Positions 36,531 through 46,171 of a DNA stretch of 64,000 bases are shown here, piece after piece. The position numbers were made by a program, and so were the translations under genes. The notes beneath the pieces are model-generated. The model was not told the origin of the DNA. It made no database searches and was given only the letters and a program-made list of their open reading frames with translations. Source of the DNA: Streptomyces filamentosus (lineage in GTDB: Bacteria; Actinomycetota; Actinomycetes; Streptomycetales; Streptomycetaceae); contig NZ_BNBE01000001.1 of assembly GCF_014654895.1 (NCBI RefSeq), positions 620,001 through 684,000 of the forward strand, written 5' to 3'. Each line of letters starts with the position of its first letter. The first letter of the stretch is position 1.

Positions 36531-37742
36531 ATGCACGTCCTGGTGGTGCACAACCGCTACTCGTCGGCGCAGCCGAGCGGGGAGAACCGGGTGGTCGACG
36601 AGGAGCTGGCGCTGCTGCGCGCGGCCGGCCACCGGGCCGAGCTGTTCGAGCGGCGCAGCGACGACATCGCCGCCCGCTCGCTGCCGGGGAAGGTCGCGGT
36701 GCCGTTCCTCGTGCCGTGGAACCCTGCGGTCCGCACGGAGCTGGCCGCGCGTCTGCGGGCCGACCGGCCGGACGTGGTGCACGTCCACAACGTCTTCCCG
36801 CTGCTGTCGCCCGCGGTCCTCGCGGCCTGCGCCGACGCGGGCGTGCCGGTCGTCGCCACGCTGCACAACTACACGCAGGTGTGCCCGCCCGGCACCCTGC
36901 ACCGGGCCGGCGGGCCGTGCTCCGCGTGCGTCGGGAAGGCGGTGCCGCTGCCCGCCGTCCGGCACGGCTGCTACCGGGACTCCCGGCTGGCGACCGTGCC
37001 GCTGGCGGTGAACCTGGCGGTGAACCGGCGGCGGTGGTGGACCGGCGTGGAGCGGTTCCTGTGCATCTCCGCGGCGCAGCGCGAGGTCCTGGTGCGGTCC
37101 GGGATGCCGGCCGGACGGCTGGTGGTGAAGCACAACTTCGTGCCGGACCCGGGGGTGCGCAGGACCGGCCCCGGCGAGCACCTGCTCTTCCTGGGGCGGC
37201 TGGCCGAGTCCAAGGGCGTGCGGCTGCTCATGGAGGCGTGGGACGCGCTGGCGGCGGACGGCGGGGTCGGCGTGCCGCTGGTGCTCGCCGGCGCGGGGCC
37301 GCTGGAGCGGGAGGTGGCCGCCTGGGCCGCGGGCCGGGACGACGTGCGCCACGCCGGCCTGTACGACCCGGAGCAGTGCCGCGCGGCCGTCGCGCGGTCG
37401 GTCGCCGTGGTGGCGCCCTCGCTGGCCAGGGAGACCTTCGGGCTCGTGGTCGCGGAGGCGATGGCGGCGGGGGTGCCGGCCGTCGCCGCCGGGCACGGCG
37501 GCTTCACGGAGCTCGTCGAGGACGGCGTGACCGGGCTGCTGCACCGGCCGGGCGACGCCGGTTCGCTGGCGGACGCCCTGCGCCGGATCACGGCGCGGCC
37601 GGACCCGGGCGCGGCGATGGGCCCGGCGGCCCGGAGCCGTTACGAGCGGTTCTTCAGCCCGGCCGTCGGGCTGGAGCGCCTGGTGGAGGAGTACCGCTCC
37701 GCGATCGCGGGGCGGACGGAATCGATGGGGGACAGTAGATGA
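36531..37742 (+). CDS. Glycosyltransferase family 4
   Basis: A 403-residue GT-B enzyme. The N-terminus reads MHVLVVHNRYSSAQPSGENRVVDEE, typical of a capsule GT4 subgroup. CNFxxDPG-like KHNFVPDPG marks the domain boundary. The donor site shows SLARETFGLVVAEAMAAGVPAVAAGHGG, including the EX7E-type glutamates. An internal CSACVGKAVPLPAVRHGCYRDS segment is a conserved cysteine insert of this subgroup. It belongs to the polysaccharide operon. Its stop overlaps the next gene by four bases. Confidence 0.9.
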   Translation: MHVLVVHNRYSSAQPSGENRVVDEELALLRAAGHRAELFERRSDDIAARSLPGKVAVPFLVPWNPAVRTELAARLRADRPDVVHVHNVFPLLSPAVLAACADAGVPVVATLHNYTQVCPPGTLHRAGGPCSACVGKAVPLPAVRHGCYRDSRLATVPLAVNLAVNRRRWWTGVERFLCISAAQREVLVRSGMPAGRLVVKHNFVPDPGVRRTGPGEHLLFLGRLAESKGVRLLMEAWDALAADGGVGVPLVLAGAGPLEREVAAWAAGRDDVRHAGLYDPEQCRAAVARSVAVVAPSLARETFGLVVAEAMAAGVPAVAAGHGGFTELVEDGVTGLLHRPGDAGSLADALRRITARPDPGAAMGPAARSRYERFFSPAVGLERLVEEYRSAIAGRTESMGDSR

Positions 37743-38974
37743 CACGATGCCGACTCTGCGGTGCGGCGGCGCTGGCCAGCGTCGTCGACCTCGGGGCGAC
37801 GCCGCCGTGCGAGAGCTTCCTCGCGGCGGACCAGCTGGACCTGCCGGAGCCCGCCTACCCGCTGCACCTGCGGGTCTGCACGGAGTGCTGGCTGGCGCAG
37901 ATCCCGCCGCTGATCACGCCGGAGGAGACGTTCACCCAGTACGCGTACTTCTCCTCGTACTCGACGTCCTGGGTGGAGCACGCGCGGACGTACGTGGCGG
38001 ACGCCGCGGAGCGGGTGGGGCTCGGGCCCGGCTCCTTCGTGGTGGAGGTCGCGAGCAACGACGGCTATCTGCTGCGGCACGTGGTGGACCGGGGGATCCG
38101 CTGCCTGGGCGTCGAGCCGTCGGTGAACGTCGGCGCGGCGGCGCGGGAGGCGGGCGTGCCCACGCTCACCGCGTTCCTGTCGCCGGAGACGGGGGCGGCC
38201 GTCCGCGCCGAGCACGGCCCGGCGGACCTGGTCGTGGCCAACAACGTGTACGCGCACATCCCCGACGTGGTCGGCTTCACCGAGGGGCTGCGGGCCCTGG
38301 TCGCCGACGACGGCTGGGTCTCGATCGAGGTGCAGCACCTGCTGACGCTGATCGAGGAGAACCAGTACGACACGATCTACCACGAGCACTTCCAGTACTA
38401 CACGGTGGCGTCGGCGGCCCGGGCGCTCGCGAGCGGCGGGCTGGCCCTGGTGGACGTGGAGCTGCTGCCCACGCACGGCGGGTCGGTCCGGCTGTGGGCG
38501 CGGCCCGCGGAGGTGGCGGGCGAGCCGAGCCGGAACGTGGTCGAGGTGCTGGACCGGGAGAAGGCGGCCGGACTCCAGGAGCTGTCCGGGTACACCGAGT
38601 TCTCCGAACGGGTGGCCAAGGTGCGCCGGGACCTGCTGCGGTTCCTGATCGAGGCGGCCGAGCGCGGCGAGACGGTCGTCGGCTACGGCGCCCCCGGCAA
38701 GGGAAACACCCTGCTCAACCACTGCGGGATCCGGCCCGACCTGCTGCCGTACACGGTCGACCGCAACCCCTACAAGCACGGCAGGTTCACCCCCGGCACC
38801 CGGATCCCGGTGCTGGCGCCGGAGCGGATCGCCGCCGACCGGCCGGACTACGTGCTGGTCCTGCCGTGGAACCTGCGGGCCGAGCTGACCGAGCAGCTGT
38901 CCTTCGTCGGCGAGTGGGGCGGCCGGCTCGTCTTTCCCGTACCGGAACTGAGCATCGTCGAGGTGAAGGCATGA
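37739..38974 (+). CDS. Sugar C-methyltransferase (TylCIII/NovU type)
   Basis: A 411-residue three-part enzyme. A zinc-binding N-terminus (CRLCG...CTECWLAQ) leads into a SAM methyltransferase core (VVEVASNDGYLL, GVEPSVNV). A C-terminal C-methyltransferase domain follows (YHEHFQYYTVASAARAL, VVGYGAPGKGNTLLN). TylCIII/NovU relatives methylate C3 or C5 of NDP-4-keto-6-deoxy sugars, which yields branched sugars. Its ATG overlaps the previous stop and its stop overlaps the next ATG. It is coupled to a sugar nucleotidyltransferase and so probably acts on that nucleotide sugar. Confidence 0.9.
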   Translation: MTRCRLCGAAALASVVDLGATPPCESFLAADQLDLPEPAYPLHLRVCTECWLAQIPPLITPEETFTQYAYFSSYSTSWVEHARTYVADAAERVGLGPGSFVVEVASNDGYLLRHVVDRGIRCLGVEPSVNVGAAAREAGVPTLTAFLSPETGAAVRAEHGPADLVVANNVYAHIPDVVGFTEGLRALVADDGWVSIEVQHLLTLIEENQYDTIYHEHFQYYTVASAARALASGGLALVDVELLPTHGGSVRLWARPAEVAGEPSRNVVEVLDREKAAGLQELSGYTEFSERVAKVRRDLLRFLIEAAERGETVVGYGAPGKGNTLLNHCGIRPDLLPYTVDRNPYKHGRFTPGTRIPVLAPERIAADRPDYVLVLPWNLRAELTEQLSFVGEWGGRLVFPVPELSIVEVKA

Positions 38975-39759
38975 AGGTCGTCCTCTTCTGCGGCGGTTAC
39001 GGCATGCGGATGCGCAACGGCGCCTCCGACGACGTCCCCAAGCCGATGGCGATGGTCGGGCCGCGCCCGCTGATCTGGCACGTGATGCGCTACTACGCGC
39101 ACTTCGGGCACACCGAGTTCATCCTGTGCCTGGGCTACGGGGCCCACCACATCAAGGACTTCTTCCTCCACTACGAGGAGACGACGTCCAACGACTTCGT
39201 GCTGCGCGGCGGGCGGACCGAGCTGCTGTCCACCGACATCTCGGACTGGACGATCACCTTCGCGCAGACCGGCATCGAGTCGCCGATCGGCGAGCGGCTG
39301 CGCCGGGTGCGGCACCACCTGGACGGCGACGAGATGTTCCTCGCCAACTACGCGGACGTGCTGACCGACGCGCCGCTGGACGAGATGGTGGAGACCTTCT
39401 CCCGGCGCGACGCCGGGGCGTCGATGATGGTGGTGCCGCCGCAGTCGTCCTTCCACTGCGTGGAGCTGGGCGAGGACGGCCTGGTGGGCGGGATCACCGC
39501 CGTGAGCGACCTGCCGCTGTGGGAGAACGGCGGCTACTTCGTGCTCCGCCAGGAGGTCTTCGACCACATACCGGAGAACGGCGACCTGGTCGCCGACGGC
39601 TGCGGCGGGCTGGCCAAGGAGGGGCGGCTGCTCGCGCAGCGGCACCGCGGCTTCTGGAAGCCGACCGACACGGTGAAGGAGCGGGCCGCGCTCGACGAGG
39701 CGTACGCGCGGGGCGACCGCCCGTGGGCCGTGTGGGAGCGGGACGGGGTGGGCGTGTGA
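38971..39759 (+). CDS. Sugar-1-phosphate nucleotidyltransferase (glucose-1-phosphate cytidylyltransferase/RfbF-like)
   Basis: A 262-residue enzyme that activates a hexose-1-phosphate with an NTP. The signature is a modified GGYGMRM for the usual GGxGTRL, followed by DVPKPMAMVGPRPLIWHVMRYY. The length and the EMFLANYADVLTD and GFWKPTDTVKE motifs resemble RfbF/DdhA cytidylyltransferases. The Thr-to-Met change in the signature is noteworthy. No CDP-glucose 4,6-dehydratase-type gene is adjacent, unless the SDR at 40407 serves as one. Confidence 0.82.
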   Translation: MKVVLFCGGYGMRMRNGASDDVPKPMAMVGPRPLIWHVMRYYAHFGHTEFILCLGYGAHHIKDFFLHYEETTSNDFVLRGGRTELLSTDISDWTITFAQTGIESPIGERLRRVRHHLDGDEMFLANYADVLTDAPLDEMVETFSRRDAGASMMVVPPQSSFHCVELGEDGLVGGITAVSDLPLWENGGYFVLRQEVFDHIPENGDLVADGCGGLAKEGRLLAQRHRGFWKPTDTVKERAALDEAYARGDRPWAVWERDGVGV

Positions 39760-40403
39760 TCGGGCTCGGGGCCCGCCGTCTGGAGCGGGTCGTCGCGGTG
39801 GGCGCGCACTGCGACGACATCGCCATCGGCGCCGGCGGCACTCTGCTGACGCTGTGTCACAAGCGTCCGGGGATACGGGTGGACGCGCTGGTCCTGTCCG
39901 GCGGCGGGAGCGAGCGGGAGGACGAGGAGCGGGCCGCGCTCGCCGCCTTCTGCCCGGGCGCCGACCTGCGGCTGACCGTGCTGAAGCTGCCGGACGGCCG
40001 GCTGCCCGCGCACTGGGAGGAGGCCAAGGCCGCCGTCGAGGAGCTGCGGGCGGGGACGGAGCCGGACCTGGTGCTCGCGCCGCGCACCGACGACGCGCAC
40101 CAGGACCACCGGGGCCTGGCGCGGCTGGTCCCGACCGCCTTCCGCGACCACCTCGTGCTCGGCTACGAGATCGTCAAGTGGGACGGCGACCTCGGCCGGC
40201 CGTCCGCGTACCAGCCGCTGGCGCCGGAGACCGCCGAGGAGAAGGTGCGGCTGCTCCAGGAGCACTACCCCTCGCAGCGGCACCGCCCCTGGTACGACCG
40301 GGAGGTCTTCCTGGGGCTCGCCCGGATCCGCGGCATCGAATGCCAGGCGCGCTACGCCGAGGCGTTCGCCGTCACCAAACTCACTCTCGACCTGGGGGAA
40401 TGA
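39756..40403 (+). CDS. PIG-L family deacetylase
   Basis: A 215-residue LmbE-like zinc hydrolase. Metal-binding motifs are GAHCDDIAIGAGG (HxDD variant of PHPDD) and RTDDAHQDHRGL. Relatives deacetylate N-acetyl sugars or amides such as GlcNAc-PI and mycothiol or bacillithiol precursors. Here it follows a nucleotidyltransferase with a GTG overlap and probably deacetylates a nucleotide sugar or the growing glycan. Cys replaces the usual Pro in the AHPDD motif. Confidence 0.85.
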   Translation: MIGLGARRLERVVAVGAHCDDIAIGAGGTLLTLCHKRPGIRVDALVLSGGGSEREDEERAALAAFCPGADLRLTVLKLPDGRLPAHWEEAKAAVEELRAGTEPDLVLAPRTDDAHQDHRGLARLVPTAFRDHLVLGYEIVKWDGDLGRPSAYQPLAPETAEEKVRLLQEHYPSQRHRPWYDREVFLGLARIRGIECQARYAEAFAVTKLTLDLGE

Positions 40404-40406
40404 CCC

Positions 40407-41432
40407 ATGCGCGTACTGCTGACCGGACACCAGGGCTATCTGGGCACCGTGATGGCCCCCGTCCTCGCGGCCGCCGGGCACGAGGTCGTCGGCCTGGACT
40501 CCGGGCTCTTCGCCGACTGCGTGCTGGGCCCGGTGCCCGCGGATCCGGCCGGGCACCGGGTGGACCTGCGGGACGTCACGGCCGGGCACGTGGCCGGGGT
40601 GGACGCCGTGATCCACCTGGCCGCGCTCTCCAACGACCCGCTGGGGTCGCTGGCGCCCGAGCTCACCTACGACATCAACCACCACGCCTCCGTGCGGCTC
40701 GCCCGGCTGGCCAAGGACGCCGGGGTGCGGCGCTTCCTCTACGCGTCGACCTGTTCCGTCTACGGCGCCGCGGGCGGCGACGAGCTGGTGTCCGAGGACG
40801 CCCCGCTGCGCCCGGTGACGCCGTACGCGGAGTCGAAGGTGCGGGTGGAGGACGACCTGCACGCGCTCGCCGGCGACGGCTTCACCCCGGTGTACATGCG
40901 CAACGCCACCGCCTTCGGCTTCTCGCCCCGGCTGCGCGCCGACATCGTCCTGAACAACCTGGTGGGGCACGCCCTGCTGTCCGGCGAGGTGCTCGTGCTC
41001 TCCGACGGCACGCCGTGGCGGCCGCTGGTGCACGCCGCCGACATCGCCCGCGCCTTCACCGCCGCTCTGACTGCGCCTCAGGAGGCGGTGCACGACCGGG
41101 CGTTCAACATCGGCAGCGAGGCCAACAACGTCACGGTCGCCGAGATCGCCGGGCAGGTCGCGGAGGCGGTGGACGGCGCGAAGGTGCGGATCACCGGGGA
41201 GACGGGCGCCGACCCGCGCTCGTACCGGGTGGACTTCTCCCGCTTCCGCGAGGCGGTCCCCGGCTTCGACTGCGAGTGGACCGTGAAGCGCGGCGCGCTC
41301 GAACTCGCCGACGCCTACCGGGAGCACGGGCTGACCCGGGAGGGCTTCGAGCAGCGCTTCACCCGGCTCGCCGTGCTGCGCGCCGCGTCCGGCGCGGGCA
41401 CCGTCGACGACACCCTGCGGCGGCGCCCGTGA
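40407..41432 (+). CDS. NAD-dependent epimerase/dehydratase (extended SDR)
   Basis: A 341-residue nucleotide-sugar SDR. The dinucleotide motif is TGHQGYLG, the catalytic Ser/Cys region is YASTCSVYG and the YxxxK pair is YAESK. A sugar-binding segment, [20 protein letters not shown], follows. It resembles the SDRs that accompany CDP- or GDP-sugar modification. Whether it is a 4,6-dehydratase, epimerase or reductase cannot be told. It starts three bases after the PIG-L stop. Confidence 0.88.
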   Translation: MRVLLTGHQGYLGTVMAPVLAAAGHEVVGLDSGLFADCVLGPVPADPAGHRVDLRDVTAGHVAGVDAVIHLAALSNDPLGSLAPELTYDINHHASVRLARLAKDAGVRRFLYASTCSVYGAAGGDELVSEDAPLRPVTPYAESKVRVEDDLHALAGDGFTPVYMRNATAFGFSPRLRADIVLNNLVGHALLSGEVLVLSDGTPWRPLVHAADIARAFTAALTAPQEAVHDRAFNIGSEANNVTVAEIAGQVAEAVDGAKVRITGETGADPRSYRVDFSRFREAVPGFDCEWTVKRGALELADAYREHGLTREGFEQRFTRLAVLRAASGAGTVDDTLRRRP

Positions 41433-42703
41433 CGGGGGCCGGCGAGGAGATGCACGCGCTGGTGGAGCGGCTGTACCCGCTCCGCCGGAGCATCACCGGC
41501 GACGGGGTGCGCGCCACCCTGGACATCGTCGGCGAGCACCTGCCGCTGGAGGTGCACGAGGTGCCGACCGGGACGCCGGTGCTCGACTGGACGGTGCCTC
41601 AGGAGTGGAACGTCCGGGACGCGTACGTCGCGGACGCCTCCGGCCGGCGGGTCGTCGACCTCGCCGCGTCGGCCCTGCACGTGCTCGGCTACAGCGTGCC
41701 GGTGGCGGCGCGGATGCCGCTGTCGGAGCTGCGCGGGCACCTGCACACCCTGCCGGACCAGCCGTCCCTGGTGCCGTACCGCACCAGCTACTACAAGCCG
41801 GAGTGGGGGTTCTGCCTGGCGCAGGACGTCCTGGACGCGCTGCCGGACGGCGAGTACGAGGTGCGGATCGACTCCACGCTCGCCGACGGGCACCTCACCT
41901 ACGCCGAGCACGTGGTGCCCGGCGAGGTCGAGGAGGAGGTGCTCGTCTCCTGTCACGTCTGCCACCCGGCGCTGGCCAACGACAACATGGCGGGCGTGGC
42001 GGTGGCGGTGTTCCTGGCCCGGGAGCTGGCGGAGCGGAAGCCGCACCACACCTACCGCTTCCTCTTCGCGCCCGGCACCATCGGGGCGATCACCTGGCTG
42101 GCCCGGAACCGGGAGCGGGTCGGCCGGGTGGCGCACGGGCTCGTGCTGGCCTGCGCGGGCGACCCGGGCTCCGTGACGTACAAGCGGAGCCGGCGGGGCG
42201 ACGCCGGGATCGACCGGGTGCTGCGGCACGTCCTGGCCGCGTCCGGACGGCCGCACGAGATCCGGGAGTTCACGCCGTACGGCTACGACGAGCGGCAGTT
42301 CTGCTCGCCGGGGTTCGACCTCCCCGTGGGCTCGCTGACCCGGACGCCGTACGCCGAGTACCCCGAGTACCACACCTCGGCGGACGACCCGGACTTCGTC
42401 TCCCCGGCGGCGCTGGCGGACACCCTCGCCGTCTGCCGGGAGGCGTTCGCCGTGCTCGACCGCAACCGCCGGTACGTCAGCCTCAGCCCGTACGGCGAAC
42501 CGCAGTTGGGGCGGCGGGGGCTGTACGACGCGCTCGGCGGGCGCAGCGACGCCAAGCAGGCCCAGATGGCCATGCTGTGGGTGCTGAACCTCGCCGACGG
42601 CGGACACGACCTGCTGGACGTCGCCGAGCGGTCCGGGCTGCCGTTCGACGCGATCGCCGACGCGGCCGACGCGCTGGCCGGCGCCGGGCTGCTCAAGGCG
42701 TGA
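41429..42703 (+). CDS. DUF4910 zinc aminopeptidase-like protein with winged-helix tail
   Basis: A 424-residue protein with an M28-like fold. The probable zinc ligands are in [16 protein letters not shown] and [12 protein letters not shown]. The C-terminal about 70 residues form a winged-helix-like domain ([26 protein letters not shown]). DUF4910 proteins are regularly seen in surface-glycan loci next to PIG-L, SDR and sugar-methyltransferase genes, but no reaction is established to my knowledge. Amide cleavage on an aminoacylated sugar is a reasonable guess. Overlaps with the upstream SDR gene (GTGA) suggest a shared pathway. Confidence 0.8.
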   Translation: MTGAGEEMHALVERLYPLRRSITGDGVRATLDIVGEHLPLEVHEVPTGTPVLDWTVPQEWNVRDAYVADASGRRVVDLAASALHVLGYSVPVAARMPLSELRGHLHTLPDQPSLVPYRTSYYKPEWGFCLAQDVLDALPDGEYEVRIDSTLADGHLTYAEHVVPGEVEEEVLVSCHVCHPALANDNMAGVAVAVFLARELAERKPHHTYRFLFAPGTIGAITWLARNRERVGRVAHGLVLACAGDPGSVTYKRSRRGDAGIDRVLRHVLAASGRPHEIREFTPYGYDERQFCSPGFDLPVGSLTRTPYAEYPEYHTSADDPDFVSPAALADTLAVCREAFAVLDRNRRYVSLSPYGEPQLGRRGLYDALGGRSDAKQAQMAMLWVLNLADGGHDLLDVAERSGLPFDAIADAADALAGAGLLKA

Positions 42704-42708
42704 CGCGG

Positions 42709-43998
42709 ATGACCACCGAGGAGGAGAGGACGACGCGTCCGGCCGGATCGGCCCGGCGGGCCCTCGCGGGCCGGCTGTCCTGGGGGCTCGCCGACCAGGC
42801 GGCCTCCAGCATCTCCAACTTCGCGGTGGGGATCTACGTCGCCCGGTCGCTGGGGCTGACCGCCTTCGGCCTGTTCAGCCTGGCCTGGGTGACCTACGGC
42901 GTGGTCCTCAACGTCTCCCGGGGGCTGGCCACCGATCCGCTGGTGGTGCGCTTCAGCGGCGTGCCGGACGCGGACTGGCGGCCGGCCGCGGCCCGCGCGT
43001 CGGGCACGGCGCTCGGCGTCGGCGCCGCGCTCGGCGCGGCGTCGCTGGCGGCGGGGCTCGCGCTCGGCGGCGCCCTGGGGACGGCGTTCGCCTGCCTCGG
43101 CGTCGTCCTGCCGGGGCTGCTGCTCCAGGACGCGTGGCGGTTCGCCTTCTTCGCCGCCGGCGACGGTCGGAAGGCGTTCGTCAACGACGTGGTGTGGGCC
43201 GTCGCGCTCGTCCCCGCCCTGGTGGCGGCGGCCCGGGTGGGCGGGGTGCCCGCCTTCCTGCTCGCCTGGGGCGGGTCCGCCGCGGTGGCCGCCGCGTACG
43301 GCTGCGTCCAGTCCGGCGTCCGGCCCCGGCCGGGCGGGGCGCGGGCGTGGCTGCGCGACCACCGCGACCTGGGCTCGCGCTACCTCGTCGAGAACGTCAC
43401 CAACAGCGGCGCGAGCCAGCTGCGGGCGTACGGGCTCGGCGCGATCGTCGGCGTCGGCGCGGTGGGGGTGGTCCGGGGCGCCGAGCTGCTCCTCGGGCCG
43501 TTCCTCGCCGTGCTGATGGGCCTGTCCCTGGTCACCGTCGCCGAGGCGGCCCGGGTGCTGCGGCGGGCCCCGCACCGGCTCGGCACCTTCTGCCTGCTGC
43601 TCGGCGGCGGGCAGGCCGTCGCCGCGCTGCTCTGGGGCGGGGCGCTGCTGCTCGTCCCGGACGCGGCCGGCGCGTTCGTCCTCGGCGACGTCTGGAGCGG
43701 CGCCTCCGGGCTCGTCGTGCCGGTCACCGTCGGCGTCGCGGCGGCCGGGCTCGGCACCGGCGCGGCGGCCGGGCTGCGCGCGCTCGGCGCGGCCCGCCGC
43801 AGTCTGCGCAGCCAGCTGGTCGCCTCCGCCTGCTACGTCGCCGGCGGGCTCGGCGGGGCGGCCCTGGCCGGGACGTCCGGTTCGGCCTGGGGCGTCGCCG
43901 CGGCGACCTCGGCCGGTTCGGCCGTGTGGTGGCTGCACCTGCGGTCCGCCCTGCGCGAGAACCACGAGAACTCCCTTACCGAAGCGAGGACTTCATGA
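42709..43998 (+). CDS. Oligosaccharide flippase (Wzx/MATE-MOP family)
   Basis: A 429-residue membrane protein with about 12 hydrophobic segments, typical of the MOP exporters that flip lipid-linked repeat units. It starts with an amphipathic basic N-terminus, then LADQAASSISNFAVGIYVARSLG, the usual first helix of Wzx-like proteins. ATG at 42709 has AAGG ten bases upstream. A GTG at 42700, overlapping the previous stop, is equally possible. Several helices are very Gly/Ala-rich, as is common in actinobacteria. Confidence 0.85.
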   Translation: MTTEEERTTRPAGSARRALAGRLSWGLADQAASSISNFAVGIYVARSLGLTAFGLFSLAWVTYGVVLNVSRGLATDPLVVRFSGVPDADWRPAAARASGTALGVGAALGAASLAAGLALGGALGTAFACLGVVLPGLLLQDAWRFAFFAAGDGRKAFVNDVVWAVALVPALVAAARVGGVPAFLLAWGGSAAVAAAYGCVQSGVRPRPGGARAWLRDHRDLGSRYLVENVTNSGASQLRAYGLGAIVGVGAVGVVRGAELLLGPFLAVLMGLSLVTVAEAARVLRRAPHRLGTFCLLLGGGQAVAALLWGGALLLVPDAAGAFVLGDVWSGASGLVVPVTVGVAAAGLGTGAAAGLRALGAARRSLRSQLVASACYVAGGLGGAALAGTSGSAWGVAAATSAGSAVWWLHLRSALRENHENSLTEARTS

Positions 43999-44951
43999 CC
44001 GCCCGTCCCAGGCTGAGCATCGGCCTGCCCGTCTACAACGGCGAGGAGTACCTCGCCGAGTCCTTCGACGCCCTGCTGGGCCAGACCTACGGGGACTTCG
44101 AACTGGTCGTCTCCGACAACGCCTCGACCGACGGGACCCAGGACATCTGCCGGGAGTACGCCGGGAAGGACTCCCGGATCCGCTACCTCCGGCTGCCCCG
44201 GAACATCGGCGCCGCCCCCAACCACAACCGCGTCTTCGCCGAGTGCCGGGGCGAGCTGTTCAAGTGGGCCTCGCACGACGACCTGTACGCGCGGGACCTG
44301 CTGCGGCGCTGCGTGGAGGCGCTGGACGAGCGGCCGGAGGTGATCCTCGCCCACGCCGACCAGGCCGTCATCGACGAGGAGGGCCGGGTGAAGGTGCCGT
44401 ACGCGTACGGCCTCGCGACCGCCTCGCCGTCCGCGCCGGTCCGCTTCCGCAGCATGCTCTTCGAGCCGGGCGGCGACGACTTCTACGGGGTGATGCGGGC
44501 CGACGTGCTGCGCCGGGTGAAGCCGCACGACAGCTACCACCACGCGGACCGCACCTTCGTCGCCGAGATCGGCCTGAACGGCCCCTTCCACCAGGTGCCG
44601 GAGCTGCTGTACTTCCGCCGCGACCACCCCACCCGGGCCGAGCGGGCGAACCCCTCCAAGCGGTCCCGGTGCGTCAACCTGGACCCGCGCCGGGCGGGGC
44701 CGCTGCACCCGACGCCCCGGCTGCTCGCCGAGTACGTGTGGGGGTTCGTCGCGGCGATCCGGCGGGCGCCGCTCTCCGCCGCCGACCGGCGCGCCTGCTA
44801 CCGGCACCTGGCCGAGTGGGCGGCCAGCCGGGCCCGGCCGGGCGCCGGCGAGCGGGTCGAGGACCGCGCCCCGGTGGACCCGGACGAGCCGACCGTCTCC
44901 GTCGACGAGCTCGTCGCCGGGCGGGAGGGCCGCACGGGGAGGACGGCGTGA
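43995..44951 (+). CDS. Glycosyltransferase family 2 (GT-A)
   Basis: A 318-residue inverting GT-A enzyme. Motifs are SIGLPVYNGEEYLAES, VVSDNASTDGTQDI and a DxD-like SHDDLYARDLL. No membrane anchor is seen. The C-terminal about 45 residues are acidic and disordered. It overlaps both neighbours by four bases. It adds one residue to the repeat unit. Specificity unknown. Confidence 0.9.
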   Translation: MTARPRLSIGLPVYNGEEYLAESFDALLGQTYGDFELVVSDNASTDGTQDICREYAGKDSRIRYLRLPRNIGAAPNHNRVFAECRGELFKWASHDDLYARDLLRRCVEALDERPEVILAHADQAVIDEEGRVKVPYAYGLATASPSAPVRFRSMLFEPGGDDFYGVMRADVLRRVKPHDSYHHADRTFVAEIGLNGPFHQVPELLYFRRDHPTRAERANPSKRSRCVNLDPRRAGPLHPTPRLLAEYVWGFVAAIRRAPLSAADRRACYRHLAEWAASRARPGAGERVEDRAPVDPDEPTVSVDELVAGREGRTGRTA

Positions 44952-46171
44952 CGCCGCCGCGCGTCGGGGTCTTCGGGCTGCTCGGCTCCGGGAACCTCGG
45001 CAACGACGGCTCGCTGGAGGCCCTCCTCGGGCACCTGCGCGCCGCCCGTCCGGACGCGGTGGTGGACGCGCTGTGCGGCGGCCCGGAGGCCGTGACCGAG
45101 CGGTACGGGATCCCCGCGACCCGGCTGCACTGGTACCGGGGCGAGTACCGGACCGCGTCCCGGGCGGGCGCGGTCGCCGGCAAGGGGCTGGGCAAGCTCG
45201 TCGACGCGGTCCGCACGGCCGCCTGGGTGCGCCGGCACGACGTGGTGGTGGTGCCGGGCATGGGCGTCCTGGAGGCCACGCTGCCGCTGCGGCCGTGGGG
45301 CTTCCCGTACGCGCTGTTCCTGCTCTGCGCGGCCGGCCGGCTGACCGGCACCCCGGTCGCGCTGGTCGGCGTCGGCGCCGCCCCGATCGCCGACCGGGCG
45401 ACCCGGGCCCTGGTCCGCCGGGCGGCGCGGCTCGCCGCGTACCGCTCCTACCGCGACGAGCCGTCCCGCGACGCGATGCGGGCGATGGGCGTGGACACCG
45501 CGCGCGACGCGGTCCACCCGGACCTCGCCTTCGCCCTGCCCGCCCCGGCGGCTTCCCCTCCGGCTCCCCCGTCGGCTTCCCCGTCGGGGACGGTCTGCGT
45601 CGGCGTGATGGACTTCCACGGCGGGAACGACGACCGGGCGCGGGCCGGGGAGATCCACCGGCGCTACGTCGACGGGACGACCCGCCTCGTCCGGGCGCTG
45701 GTGGCGGAGGGTCGGCCGGTCCGGCTGCTCACCGGCGACGCCTGCGACGCAGCGGTCGTCACCGCGATCCTCGACGCGGTGGACTCGCCGCTGGTCACCG
45801 CCTCCGGCGCGGCCTCGCTGGCCGAGCTGACGGCGGAGGCGGCGGCGGCCGACGCCGTGGTGGCGACCCGCTACCACAACCTGGTGTGCGCGCTGAAGGC
45901 CGGGACGCCGACGCTTTCCCTCAGCTACGCCGCGAAGAGCGACGCGCTCATGGAGCGGATGGGCCTCGGCGCGTACCGCCATCCGGCGCGCGAGGCGGAC
46001 GCCGGCCGGCTCCTGGAGCAGTTCCGGGAGCTGGAGAGGAACGCGCCGGAGCTGCGCCGCGTCCTGGCCGAGCGGAACGCGACTGTCTCCCGCCAACTGC
46101 ACGACTTTCTGAACGCGTTGACCGATGCCCTGTTCCCGGCGAAGAGCCGCACCGTGAAGGAAACCGCATGA
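44948..46171 (+). CDS. Polysaccharide pyruvyl transferase
   Basis: A 407-residue protein of the PS_pyruv_trans family (WcaK/CsaB). Start motif is GLLGSGNLGNDGSLEALL. The C-terminal part shows VVATRYHNLVCALKAGTPTLSLSYAAKSDALMERMGL, which corresponds to the conserved R-x-H donor site. These enzymes ketalise sugars with phosphoenolpyruvate and add negative charge. An Ala/Pro/Ser stretch in the middle (PAASPPAPPSASPSG) is a linker between the two GT-B-like halves. Confidence 0.9.
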   Translation: MTPPRVGVFGLLGSGNLGNDGSLEALLGHLRAARPDAVVDALCGGPEAVTERYGIPATRLHWYRGEYRTASRAGAVAGKGLGKLVDAVRTAAWVRRHDVVVVPGMGVLEATLPLRPWGFPYALFLLCAAGRLTGTPVALVGVGAAPIADRATRALVRRAARLAAYRSYRDEPSRDAMRAMGVDTARDAVHPDLAFALPAPAASPPAPPSASPSGTVCVGVMDFHGGNDDRARAGEIHRRYVDGTTRLVRALVAEGRPVRLLTGDACDAAVVTAILDAVDSPLVTASGAASLAELTAEAAAADAVVATRYHNLVCALKAGTPTLSLSYAAKSDALMERMGLGAYRHPAREADAGRLLEQFRELERNAPELRRVLAERNATVSRQLHDFLNALTDALFPAKSRTVKETA

